Below are positions 29,562 through 37,804 of a stretch of DNA of 64,000 nt, piece after piece. A model generated the notes under the pieces. The model was not told where the DNA came from and made no database searches. It worked only from the letters and a program-made list of their open reading frames with translations. A program made the translations under genes and the position numbers. The stretch comes from Terriglobus roseus (GTDB taxonomy: Bacteria; Acidobacteriota; Terriglobia; Terriglobales; Acidobacteriaceae): positions 4,464,001 to 4,528,000 of the forward strand of contig NZ_FNSD01000001.1 in NCBI RefSeq assembly GCF_900105625.1, in the 5' to 3' direction. The first letter of the stretch is position 1. Each line of letters starts with the position of its first letter.

Positions 29562-29780
29562 CTACTTCTTGGCGCCGACGACGGTAAGTCCCAGCCCGCA
29601 AACGATCAGCACACCAGCCACAATCGGGCCGACCGGTACGTGCTTCGTCGATTCGTGGCTGATCTGGATGGGGCCGGCATCCACGTCCTTCTTCTGATGC
29701 GTGAAGGAGAAGCCACCTGTTACAAGGCTGGCGACACCCGCCAGGATCAACACCACACCAACCACAACCAATGCCTTCAT
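29562..29780 (-). CDS. DUF3185-like small membrane protein, 72 aa
   Basis: Two hydrophobic helices (about residues 4-24 and 48-68) linked by FSFTHQKKDVDAGPIQISHESTKHVPVGP, the DUF3185 pattern with the conserved DxGP. Length is normal. CGGAGGT lies about 8 nt before the ATG. Function of the family is not known; members are often induced by envelope or general stress. Confidence 0.75.
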   Translation of the reverse strand: MKALVVVGVVLILAGVASLVTGGFSFTHQKKDVDAGPIQISHESTKHVPVGPIVAGVLIVCGLGLTVVGAKK

Positions 29781-29939
29781 AAGGACTTACCTCCGGGAAA
29801 GAACAACTGGCCGTGTGACGGGAAGCACGGGAAAGAGGATGCTTTGCGTGTGGCGGAAACCGACGCACCGTGCGGCTTGCAGCGGCGCGGCTTCCGGGCG
29901 TATGTTGTCTCTACACGGGAAAGGAGGATGATCCAGCCT

Positions 29940-29996
29940 ATGAAATCTGACAGTTATTTGTGTGGTTCAACAGTACGTGAGGTGACTGAGGCTTAG
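29940..29996 (+). CDS. Possible leader peptide, 18 aa
   Basis: ATG 29940 to TAG, encoding an 18-residue peptide that starts MKSDSYLCGSTV and ends EVTEA. AAAGGAGG (29920-29927) is an unusually good Shine-Dalgarno run but 12 nt from this ATG; an alternative in-frame ATG at 29928 touches it. It precedes the structured RNA and terminator before thiG, as a leader peptide might. It could also be chance. Low confidence. Confidence 0.3.
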   Translation: MKSDSYLCGSTVREVTEA

Positions 29997-30111
29997 GGCG
30001 TTCCGCTCTAGACCTGGCAAGTGTTTTTGCCGAAAGAACGATCATCAGCAAACTCCGCCGAGGCCCTCCAAATGAGTGGACGCCTCAGGTCAATCTCAAC
30101 AGTTCACCGGT

Positions 30112-30150
30112 AACGGCTCGGGTCATCATGACCCGGGCCGTTGCTTTTTG
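30112..30150 (+). terminator. Strong hairpin terminator upstream of thiG
   Basis: Stem AACGGCTCGGGTCA (30112-30125) / TGACCCGGGCCGTT (30129-30142) around a TCA loop, one G-T pair only, followed by GCTTTTTGG. It sits 44 bp before thiG, in the direction of thiG transcription, so it could be an attenuator or it could end a short upstream RNA. Confidence 0.8.
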
Positions 30151-30193
30151 GCGGTGACGACAAGCACAGAATGGGAAGCATTCCGGTCTTAGA

Positions 30194-30973
30194 ATGGAGT
30201 CCATGGAACTTCTGGTTATCGCAGGCAAGGCCTTTCAGTCACGGCTGATCGTTGGAACGGGCAAGTACAAAGATGGAGCGGAGACACGTGACGCGATCGA
30301 AGCGTCGGGCGCGGAGATGGTCACGGTCGCGGTCCGCCGCGTGAATCTCGACCGCTCCTCGGAGTCGCTGCTGGACTTCATCGATCCGCAGCGCTACTTC
30401 CTGCTGCCGAATACGGCTGGCTGCTACACGGGCGAAGAAGCGATCCGTGCCGCACGGTTGGGCCGCGAAGTGGGTCTTTCGGATTGGGTGAAGATCGAGG
30501 TCATTGGGGACAAGCGCACCCTCTATCCCGACGTAGCAGGAACGCTGTTAGCAACAGAGGTTCTGGTCAAGGAAGGCTTTACGGTATTGCCGTATACCTC
30601 TGATGACATTGTGTTTGCTAAGCGATTAATCGATGTCGGCGCGGCCGCGGTCATGCCGCTGGGAGCGCCCATCGGTTCCGGCCTGGGCCTGCAGAACACG
30701 GCCAACCTGCGCATCCTGCGGGAGATGATCACGGAAGTACCGTTGATTGTGGATGCAGGCGTAGGAACAGCCAGCGACGCTGCGGTGGCGATGGAGATGG
30801 GCTTCGACGCCGTTTTGATGAACACGGCGATCGCAGAAGCGCGTGAGCCTGTCTTGATGGCGGAAGCGATGGGGAATGCCGTTCTCGCCGGCCGCCAGGC
30901 GTTCCTTGCGGGCCGGATGCCACGCCGACTCTACGCCTCGGCCAGTTCGCCCATGGAAGGCGTCTCGCGATAG
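30194..30973 (+). CDS. thiG: Thiazole synthase, 259 aa
   Basis: Makes the thiazole phosphate part of thiamin from deoxyxylulose-5-phosphate, dehydroglycine and ThiS-bound sulfur. The TIM-barrel family phrases [34 protein letters not shown] and [12 protein letters not shown] are present; Lys100 in [17 protein letters not shown] is the Schiff-base lysine. The start may be ATG 30194 or ATG 30203. Other thi genes are not in this window, so thiG is solitary here. The last 43 bp overlap the convergent GT87 gene. Confidence 0.96.
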   Translation: MESMELLVIAGKAFQSRLIVGTGKYKDGAETRDAIEASGAEMVTVAVRRVNLDRSSESLLDFIDPQRYFLLPNTAGCYTGEEAIRAARLGREVGLSDWVKIEVIGDKRTLYPDVAGTLLATEVLVKEGFTVLPYTSDDIVFAKRLIDVGAAAVMPLGAPIGSGLGLQNTANLRILREMITEVPLIVDAGVGTASDAAVAMEMGFDAVLMNTAIAEAREPVLMAEAMGNAVLAGRQAFLAGRMPRRLYASASSPMEGVSR

Positions 30974-32184
30974 TCTCCGGTCTCCCTGGTGTCTGTCCGT
31001 GCTGTGCGCAGCAGCGTCCAGGCACCAGCGAGGAACAGGATGACGAGCAGCGGTCCATCGATCTGCTTCCGGATCTCCCAGCTGTAGATCGACAGGCCGT
31101 TCGCCACCAGGAAGAACACGATTGCAAACACTCCTGCCGCTACACGGAAACGATCTAAATTCGTGATCCAGCGCCAGGCGAGCAGCGCCAGCGGCAACGT
31201 GATGGGCGCGACGTCATATTCCAGCAGCCGCGGATTTAACAGAATCGTTCCGACCAGTAACAGTGGAGCCCAATCCTGCAGTGTGAAATCGCCGCGCAGG
31301 AAGCGTCGCGACAGGTAGACCATGCAGGCCAGCAGTGGCAGCGCATAGGCAAGGTAAACGAAGTAGCTTGCCGGCGCGTACGGCAGACCGTGATCGAAGC
31401 GAATGGCGCTGAACAGTCCAGCGGGGCTGCATCCGAAGTCACGGTTGAAGCTGAACTGAAGCTCGACGGCCTGGAGGTAATGCCGGAAGAGCGATGGCCA
31501 AAGCACCGGCTGTATGCCGAACAGCAACGTTCCTGCTGCAACGGTCGCGACGGCTGGCAGCATCTGCCGACGGGCTGAGAGCGGGGCGATGACGACAAGG
31601 CTCAGCAAGGGCGCTTTGACGCACGATGCAAGGACGACCGCGCAATAGAACGACCACCAGTTCTGCCGTCTCCAACCGTAAACCGCCGTTGCAAAGACCA
31701 GGGCATACAGAATGTAGGCGATATTGCCGCTCTGAATGGTGCCGTTCGCCAGCAGCCCAGGAAAGAAAAAGGTTACCGGAGCTACATAAGCGAAGATGCG
31801 GAGCTCCCGGCTCTTCAAAAAGCGCATGCTGACCCAGATCTGCACCAGTGCGCCTGTCGCGTATAGCAGCCAATAGACTGAGCCGCTGAACCATTCGGGC
31901 AGATGTGCAATGGCCCTCAGCAAAGGCAGGGTAATTGGTGAGTAGACGTAGCTGTATGGGGGCGCAACACCAGCCTGCAGGGAATGAGCAGCATGGTAGG
32001 CGCGCTGCACAGCCATTGCCTGCTCATAAGGGTCCAGACCCGCTGCAGCATCGTGCATGCCCTTGGCATAGATGGCAACGTCCCAGCCGGGAGCGTCGAA
32101 GTGCACCCATACCGGAAATACCGCAAGCGCGAGCACCCATAGCAGCAGAACAGAATTGCGATGGATACGGCTCGATCCGTTCAA
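30931..32184 (-). CDS. GT87-family (DUF2029) membrane glycosyltransferase, 417 aa
   Basis: GT-C fold protein with about ten membrane helices and a short periplasmic loop after helix 1 carrying the likely Asp ([20 protein letters not shown]); the family uses polyprenyl-phosphate mannose or related donors. [28 protein letters not shown] is the characteristic first-loop end. The gene lies 14 bp downstream of a GT2/GtrA protein, which could supply the lipid-linked sugar. Ends inside thiG. Acceptor unknown. Confidence 0.8.
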   Translation of the reverse strand: MNGSSRIHRNSVLLLWVLALAVFPVWVHFDAPGWDVAIYAKGMHDAAAGLDPYEQAMAVQRAYHAAHSLQAGVAPPYSYVYSPITLPLLRAIAHLPEWFSGSVYWLLYATGALVQIWVSMRFLKSRELRIFAYVAPVTFFFPGLLANGTIQSGNIAYILYALVFATAVYGWRRQNWWSFYCAVVLASCVKAPLLSLVVIAPLSARRQMLPAVATVAAGTLLFGIQPVLWPSLFRHYLQAVELQFSFNRDFGCSPAGLFSAIRFDHGLPYAPASYFVYLAYALPLLACMVYLSRRFLRGDFTLQDWAPLLLVGTILLNPRLLEYDVAPITLPLALLAWRWITNLDRFRVAAGVFAIVFFLVANGLSIYSWEIRKQIDGPLLVILFLAGAWTLLRTARTDTRETGDYRETPSMGELAEA

Positions 32185-32198
32185 CGTACCAGAGTCTC

Positions 32199-33410
32199 TC
32201 AGCGGACGGCCTCAATCACGGACGCAAATCGTTCTTCCGGCTGCGACGAGGAAGACCGGCGGCGTGCCGGCCAGGTGAAGACGCTGCTCACGGAAAGATT
32301 CCAGACCGATCCCAGGACAATGCCCGAAAGACCGGCCAGGTACCATTCCACATTCGATTGCAGCAATGCGCGCGAGAGGACGACATTCGCCCATGCTCCG
32401 AAGGAGCAGGCCAGCGCAAACTTTGCCAGGCCCGGCAGCAGCCGCGATCCTTTCAGTTGGCGGTCGCGGAAGGTGATGCGGTTGTTCGCGAAGAAGTTCG
32501 CGACCATGGCAAAGGTGGTGGCAAAAAATTGAGCTTCGACAAAGTGCATGTGGCGTAGCCGCATCAGTGTCAGCAGGGTCACCAGGTGTACCAGGAGACC
32601 GCAGCCGCCGACCAGAAGGTATACCGCCATTCGAGGCGGCAGGGCATTGCCAAGCAGCTTGTTGGCCACCATGAAGAGGTATTCGATTCCCACGACGATG
32701 TCCAGCTTGCTCTGGCCATGCCGGCGTGCCGCGAAGGTATAACCAACCTCGCCGACGCGAACCGGGCGACGTGACGATGCCAGGAGATCGACCAGGATTT
32801 TGAAGCCCTCGCCCTGCAGATCCCGGACGACCTCCTGCAGAAACTCGCGCCGCAGGAGGAAGTAACCGCTCATGGGATCCGTGAGTTCACAGCGGCAGAT
32901 GGACTGGCTGATCTTTTGTCCGCAGCGACTCAGCATGACGCGTCCGCGTTTGAAGTCACCCATGCTGCCGCCAACGGAGTTCCGTGTGGCCACGACGACA
33001 TCAAGGGATTCGCGCCGCAGTCGACGAAGCATCTGTGGCAGGATCGCGGTGTCATGCTGCAGATCGGCATCCATTACGGCGATCACAGGCGCGTGGGTGG
33101 CCATCATGCCTTCAATGCAGGCGGACGCGAGGCCGCGGCGGCCGACACGGTGGATCAGTCGCACATTTGGCGTGTCGACGGCGCACGCCGTCACTACCTC
33201 TGCGGTTCCGTCGGGCGAATCGTCATCGACGAAGATCGCCTCCCACCGCAAGCCGTGCAGATGTTGTGCAAGCTCGGCGAGGATTAGCGGAACATTGTCG
33301 CGCTCATTGAAGGTCGGCAAGACCACGGCGAGGTCGAGGCAGTGTCCCGCCGGAACCGGGTGATTGAGGGGCAGGATGTGCTCAGGCTCAAAAGCCGATT
33401 GGACGGGCAT
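32199..33410 (-). CDS. Polyprenol-phosphate glycosyltransferase (GT2) fused to GtrA domain, 403 aa
   Basis: An N-terminal GT-A domain (VVLPTFNERDNVPLILAEL; FVDDDSPDGTAEVV; AVMDADLQHD with the DxD) of the DPM1 type moves a sugar from a nucleotide donor to polyprenyl phosphate. The C-terminal ~150 residues hold four membrane helices of the GtrA family (RMAVYLLVGGCGLLVHLVTLL; FFATTFAMVANFFANNRITFRDR), which flip or anchor lipid-linked sugar. This fusion is common in bacteria. With the adjacent GT87 gene it forms a two-step lipid-linked sugar route. Confidence 0.9.
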   Translation of the reverse strand: MPVQSAFEPEHILPLNHPVPAGHCLDLAVVLPTFNERDNVPLILAELAQHLHGLRWEAIFVDDDSPDGTAEVVTACAVDTPNVRLIHRVGRRGLASACIEGMMATHAPVIAVMDADLQHDTAILPQMLRRLRRESLDVVVATRNSVGGSMGDFKRGRVMLSRCGQKISQSICRCELTDPMSGYFLLRREFLQEVVRDLQGEGFKILVDLLASSRRPVRVGEVGYTFAARRHGQSKLDIVVGIEYLFMVANKLLGNALPPRMAVYLLVGGCGLLVHLVTLLTLMRLRHMHFVEAQFFATTFAMVANFFANNRITFRDRQLKGSRLLPGLAKFALACSFGAWANVVLSRALLQSNVEWYLAGLSGIVLGSVWNLSVSSVFTWPARRRSSSSQPEERFASVIEAVR

Positions 33411-33551
33411 ACGCGAGAAGACACCAATCTTTCTGGCAGTTGCCGATGCAAATGCCCACTGACTCCCATCCTGCGACGCGCAAAGGGGGGCAGCGGTTTA
33501 CATACTTACAGAAAGCAGATTAAGGCGTCCCGATATGGGCAATACGACAAG

Positions 33552-34421
33552 CTAGCGCAGAAAGACGCTCAGTTCATTGGCGGCCTGGCGCAGATAAGGC
33601 AGAAAGTGCGCCTGCATCTCCATCATAGGCATCCGTGGGGCATGGCCGCTTAGATTAATGGTTGCAATCACTTTGCCGCTTGGCGCGTAGACCGGCACCG
33701 CCATCGAGCGCAGGCCCACCTCGTATTCCTGGTCGCAGACCGCATAGCCGTTGCGTCGCACATTGCGCAACAGCATGCGCAACTTCTCTACGGTGTTGAC
33801 CGTGCGAGGAGTAAATGGCTTGAGGACGACCCGCGAGAGGTAGCGTTCCACCTCGTCGGGAGGCTGGGAGGCGATCATGACGCGACCCATGCTGGTGCAA
33901 TACGCCGGCAGACGGCTACCAATGTGGAGATCAACACTCATCACGCGCTGGACCTGCGTCCGGGCGATGTAAACGATCTCATCCCCATCGAGCGTCGCTA
34001 CGCTGAAGCTCTCGTTCAGCTTCTCGCTCATGCGCTCCAGAATGGGCTGCGCAGCAGACGACAGCGTATTGCTCACCGTGTACGTGTGGCTCAACGTCAG
34101 CATCTTCGGACGCAGGCTGTAGCGCTGGCCGTCCTCTGACCCTACGTACCCCAGCTTGTTCAGCGTATAAAGACAGCGGCGAACGGCGGCGCGGCTCAGA
34201 CCGGTTTTATTCGAGAGCTGCGAGATGGTCATCTGCGGTGTCTGCTGGGTAAACGTCTCCAGCACCGTAAGGCCGCGCGCCAGCGAGGTCATGAAATTCG
34301 CGTCACCCTGGTAGATCTCAAGCGCCTTTGCGGGCGAGACCTTTACGGGCGGTTCAGCAACGGCGGCGGGAGCAGGCACAGGCAGCACGGACACGGAGAT
34401 CACCTCATTGGATCGGCTCAT
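33552..34421 (-). CDS. IclR-family transcriptional regulator, 289 aa
   Basis: N-terminal winged helix with TISQLSNKTGLSRAAVRRCLYTLNKLGYV (approx. residues 75-105) and the C-terminal effector domain ending GYAVCDQEYEVGLRSMAVPVYAPSGKVIATINLSGHAPR, closest in pattern to PcaR/PobR/PcaU activators of aromatic-acid catabolism. The ATG at 34421 follows an inverted repeat (34433-34448). Upstream frames run longer but have no family match. No aromatic catabolic genes lie here; its nearest divergent neighbour is a Pgi-type gene. Confidence 0.9.
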   Translation of the reverse strand: MSRSNEVISVSVLPVPAPAAVAEPPVKVSPAKALEIYQGDANFMTSLARGLTVLETFTQQTPQMTISQLSNKTGLSRAAVRRCLYTLNKLGYVGSEDGQRYSLRPKMLTLSHTYTVSNTLSSAAQPILERMSEKLNESFSVATLDGDEIVYIARTQVQRVMSVDLHIGSRLPAYCTSMGRVMIASQPPDEVERYLSRVVLKPFTPRTVNTVEKLRMLLRNVRRNGYAVCDQEYEVGLRSMAVPVYAPSGKVIATINLSGHAPRMPMMEMQAHFLPYLRQAANELSVFLR

Positions 34422-34432
34422 TTGCTGGCAAA

Positions 34433-34448
34433 CGAACGTTGCTGTTCG
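34433..34448. promoter_or_regulatory. Inverted repeat CGAAC-N6-GTTCG, candidate IclR operator
   Basis: CGAAC GTTGCT GTTCG, 12 nt upstream of the IclR start, in the 183-bp divergent spacer with the pgi gene. IclR regulators commonly bind palindromes in such spacers to control themselves and the divergent gene. The spacing differs from the Gram-positive LexA box (N4), so LexA is unlikely. Confidence 0.35.
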
Positions 34449-34604
34449 AATAACGCGCAGATGAGCGATAAACGCACTTTCAGTGTAGCCGCCTTCCCAC
34501 AGGCCGCGCAATGGTGCAACTTCTGTCGCTGGCAAGGTTTGGCATGGGCCAACCCGATTGAGTGACGCGGACGCGACCCTGCCTCCCATAGAATGAGAGG
34601 CATT

Positions 34605-36338
34605 ATGAGCTCGTTAGATCTGCAGATTTCGCTCCCGTCCGCGCTCCAAAGCACCGTCACCAGCACCGCAGCCGAATGGCAATCGGGCGGTAAGCTAAGC
34701 CGTCTCTGGGCGAAGGATGCATCGCTCTGGACCTCCGCCACGGGCAGCGATGATGAATCGATCTGGCTCGGCTGGCTTGATATCGTGGAGCGCCAGCAGG
34801 CTGATCTCGCGTCTTTCGCCGCTTTGCGCGAAGACATTCGCAGCACCGGCTTCACTCACGCCCTGCTCCTCGGCATGGGCGGCTCGTCCCTTTGCCCTGA
34901 GGTTTTGTCGCTTACCTACGGCCAGCAGCCCGGCTTCCCCAAGCTGCACATCGTCGACTCGACCGATCCCGCGCAGGTCGCTGCCGCACGCGCCGCCGTC
35001 GATCTGAAGAAGACGATCTGCATCGTCTCGTCAAAGAGCGGATCCACCCTGGAGCCGAACATCCTGAAGGACTACTTTTTCAGCGAAATGGCGAAGGAAG
35101 TCGGTGCGGGCAATGCCGGCAAGCACTTCATCGCCGTGACCGATCCTGGCAGCAAGATGGAAGCAGTGGCAAAGGCCGACGGCTTCCGCCACATCTTCTA
35201 TGGTGACAAGACCATCGGCGGCCGCTTCTCGGCTCTGTCCAACTTTGGTATCGTCCCCGCAGCCGTTGCCGGCCTGGATGTTCCGCGATTCCTCGCAGAG
35301 GCGAAGCGTGGGGTTGATGTCGCACACAAGGCCGACGTCGCCAGCAATGCGGGCGCGCTGCTGGGCATCGTTCTCGGCGACGCTCATAACGCCGGTATGG
35401 ACAAGCTGACCTTCTTCACCTCGAAGGAGATCTTCGATCTGGGCGCATGGCTTGAGCAGTTGATCGCCGAGTCTACCGGCAAGACCGGCAAGGGCATCAC
35501 GCCCGTCGACCGCGAGCCTGTCGGCCCGCCCAGTGTCTACGGCAAGGACCGCGTCTTCGCCTACATCCGTCTCAGCACCAGCGACAACGCTGCGCAGGAC
35601 GCCGCTGTCGAAGCTCTCGCTGCGGCCGGTCATCCCGTGGTGCAATTCACCATCGATGACGTCTATGAGCTGCCCGCCATTATGTTCCTGTGGGAGATCG
35701 CTGTTGCCGTCGCCGGTTCGGTGATGGGCATCAACACCTTCAATCAGCCTGACGTGGAAGCAGCGAAAATCGAGACGCGCAAGCTGACCGATGAGTACAC
35801 CCAGACCGGCAAGCTCGCTGAGCATGAGCCGATCCTCGACGTGGATGGCATCAAGCTCTATGCCGACGAAGCCTACGGCCTCACGCTGTCGACCACCGCA
35901 GGCGGCAAGACTCTTACCGAGTACCTGAAGGCGCATCTCGCGCAGATCAAGCCCCATGACTACTTCGCGACGCTCGCCTATATCGAGATGACTGAGGCGC
36001 ATGAGGAATTGATCCAGCGCTTCCGCATGATGGTGCGTGACCGCGAAACGGTGGCTACCTGCCTTGGCTTCGGCCCGCGCTTCCTGCACTCGACCGGCCA
36101 GGACTACAAGGGCGGACCGAACACGGGAGTCTTCCTGCAAATCACCGCGGATCACGCAGCAGACCTTGCGATCCCGAATGCGCGATACACCTTCGGCGTT
36201 GTCATTGATGCACAGGCAGCAGGCGATCTCGCCGTACTGCAGCAGCGTGGACGTCGTGCACTGCGCGTGCACCTGGGCGCAGATGTGACCAAGGGCCTGA
36301 ATGCTCTTGGTGTCGCGATGGTCGAAGCACTCGCGTAA
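34605..36338 (+). CDS. Glucose-6-phosphate isomerase of the Tal-Pgi type, 577 aa
   Basis: Interconverts glucose-6-phosphate and fructose-6-phosphate. SIS-domain signature blocks ALLLGMGGSSLCPEVL, SSKSGSTLEPN and GGRFSALSNFG are present, followed by a C-terminal SIS half. The sequence resembles the isomerase half of bifunctional transaldolase/Pgi proteins; the transaldolase half is not upstream, where an IclR gene diverges instead. GAGAGG lies 5 nt before ATG 34605. It may be a monofunctional relative; the C-terminal AVLQQRGRRALRVHLG is a family end. Confidence 0.8.
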   Translation: MSSLDLQISLPSALQSTVTSTAAEWQSGGKLSRLWAKDASLWTSATGSDDESIWLGWLDIVERQQADLASFAALREDIRSTGFTHALLLGMGGSSLCPEVLSLTYGQQPGFPKLHIVDSTDPAQVAAARAAVDLKKTICIVSSKSGSTLEPNILKDYFFSEMAKEVGAGNAGKHFIAVTDPGSKMEAVAKADGFRHIFYGDKTIGGRFSALSNFGIVPAAVAGLDVPRFLAEAKRGVDVAHKADVASNAGALLGIVLGDAHNAGMDKLTFFTSKEIFDLGAWLEQLIAESTGKTGKGITPVDREPVGPPSVYGKDRVFAYIRLSTSDNAAQDAAVEALAAAGHPVVQFTIDDVYELPAIMFLWEIAVAVAGSVMGINTFNQPDVEAAKIETRKLTDEYTQTGKLAEHEPILDVDGIKLYADEAYGLTLSTTAGGKTLTEYLKAHLAQIKPHDYFATLAYIEMTEAHEELIQRFRMMVRDRETVATCLGFGPRFLHSTGQDYKGGPNTGVFLQITADHAADLAIPNARYTFGVVIDAQAAGDLAVLQQRGRRALRVHLGADVTKGLNALGVAMVEALA

Positions 36339-36533
36339 GCCATTCGGCGAACACCGATTGCGTATCGTGTGCCCCATTTTTTCGCAGGCTCTATCGCGAA
36401 CGAGTGGGGCATTCGTGCGTAGCGCGAGCCATACTTTTCGGCGGAAGCGTTCATGCTTGACCGCGACAGCCCAACCCCATGCTCCGCAAAGAGTGGGGTG
36501 GGGTGTCGAGAGTGGGCATTGGGCGGTGGCGAA

Positions 36534-37211
36534 CTAAAGAGCTGCGAGCACGTCCTCGGGCTCAGGCCGGACTCTGAAGTCCGCGTGTGCCTCGGCGAAG
36601 CGAATCACACCGTCCTGCCCTACGACGAACGTTGCTGGCAGCGGCATCTTCCAGACAGCGTCGTCCACAGGAGCCATCACGTTCTTGCCGCTGTTGATGA
36701 ATGGAATGTTTACCAGGATGGACCGGTAATAACGCTGCAGTGCCGCGGAGACGCTATATGCGATCCCGAACTGCTCGGCCAGTGCGGAGTTGGCATCCTG
36801 CAGAAGAGGGTAGGGAATGCCGTACTGCTGCACGGCGAAGTCGCTCTGGCGCAGCGTCTCCGGTGAGATGGCGACGATGAACGCACCGCGCTCGCGCAGT
36901 TCCGGATACAGATCCCGCCACACCTCAAGCTCCGTGACGCAATAAGGATCCCAGCGACCGCGGAAGAAGTTGATGACGAGTGGCCCCAGCGCCAGCAGGT
37001 CGGTCGACCGGATCGGCTTGCCGGAGATCGCGTCCGGCAGCGTGAACTCCGGGGCTGTCGCTCCTGCAGCCAAGACCCGATCTTCAATGCCGGTCTCGAA
37101 AAGCTCGGCGATCGTCTGCTCGCTGATGGCCAGTCGTTCCGGTTGCACCAGTTTGCGGGTGTTGTGGGTAATCTCGTCGAGCTTGCTTTGCAATTGCGGC
37201 ATTGCATCCAT
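36534..37211 (-). CDS. Peroxiredoxin-like (AhpC/TSA) protein, 225 aa
   Basis: Thioredoxin fold with FFRGRWDPYCVTELEVWRDLYPELRERGAFIVAISPE. In relatives the motif is FYRGxWCPYC with two cysteines; here the first is Asp88, leaving only Cys91. The C-terminus has a usual thioredoxin-fold strand with PLPATFVVGQDGVIRF. With a single Cys it may still work as a one-Cys peroxidase with an outside thiol, or bind ligand. An N-terminal helix of about 45 residues precedes the domain. Confidence 0.8.
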   Translation of the reverse strand: MDAMPQLQSKLDEITHNTRKLVQPERLAISEQTIAELFETGIEDRVLAAGATAPEFTLPDAISGKPIRSTDLLALGPLVINFFRGRWDPYCVTELEVWRDLYPELRERGAFIVAISPETLRQSDFAVQQYGIPYPLLQDANSALAEQFGIAYSVSAALQRYYRSILVNIPFINSGKNVMAPVDDAVWKMPLPATFVVGQDGVIRFAEAHADFRVRPEPEDVLAAL

Positions 37212-37241
37212 TCTCTCAGCTTGAGAGCGCCGGCGCGAGGG

Positions 37242-37691
37242 TCACTCCCGAGCCGCGGCTTCCAGGTCGGCGATGATGAACTTCTTCATCTGCATCATCG
37301 CCTGCATTGCCTTCGGGTGTTTCAGGAGATGGAAGATGTTGTCCGGGACGATCTGCCACGACAGACCGAACTTGTCGTCCAGCCAGCCGCACTGCACCTC
37401 GCAGCCACCGTCCGCTGTCAGCTTGTCCCAGTAATAGTCGATCTCCTCCTGGTCCTCACAATGAACGACAAAGGAGACGGCCTTATTGAACTTGTGGTGT
37501 GGTCCACCATTCAACGCCGTGAAGGTCAAACCCTCCAGATCAAACGAAACCGTAATCGCCTTGCCGTCAGGGGCTGTCAGGCCTCCGGTCTTCTTCGCAT
37601 TCGGGAAGACGGAAAGGTAATAGTCGACGGCCTCCTCGGCATTGCCGTCGAACCAAAGGAAAGGGGTAATCTTTGAAGCTGAAACAGCCAT
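37242..37691 (-). CDS. PhnB-like VOC protein (3-demethylubiquinone-9 3-methyltransferase-like), 149 aa
   Basis: The pattern KITPFLWFDGNAEEAVDYYLSVFP, followed by GHL-like LTFTALNGGPHHKFNKAVSFVVHCEDQEEIDYYWDKLTADGGCEVQCGWLDDKFGLSWQIVP, is typical of PhnB/YjdN-type VOC proteins. Function is not known in most cases. ATG 37691 with GGAG 8 nt upstream. It sits codirectional with the peroxiredoxin-like gene, 30 bp upstream. Confidence 0.9.
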   Translation of the reverse strand: MAVSASKITPFLWFDGNAEEAVDYYLSVFPNAKKTGGLTAPDGKAITVSFDLEGLTFTALNGGPHHKFNKAVSFVVHCEDQEEIDYYWDKLTADGGCEVQCGWLDDKFGLSWQIVPDNIFHLLKHPKAMQAMMQMKKFIIADLEAAARE

Positions 37692-37804
37692 TTGCCATCT
37701 CCAGAAGGTCATGGCGTCTGCCGTGTCCTTCAAGTGCGGGTTCATGTCCTGGGACAGAACGATTTGGGAGGGCACAGCTTCAGCTGTGCCAATACCAAGA
37801 GCAA

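Larger units (their letters stand above)
29781..30193. other. 412-bp intergenic region upstream of thiG
   Basis: The first ~140 bp show only a ribosome site for the divergent DUF3185 gene. Around 29921 there is a strong Shine-Dalgarno run and a possible 18-codon peptide (listed separately). From 30001 the region folds: a nested hairpin GAGGC..TCCA/TGGA..GCCTC (30060-30086), then the stretch CTCAGGTCAATC, then a strong terminator at 30112-30150. No tRNA or recognisable riboswitch was found. thiG follows 44 bp after the terminator. Confidence 0.7.

Noticed and set aside
29781-30193. Thiamin (TPP) riboswitch before thiG
   Set aside because: I looked for CTGAGA and the ACCTGATCTGGGTAATACC-like core and did not find them; the region is described as a leader of unknown type.
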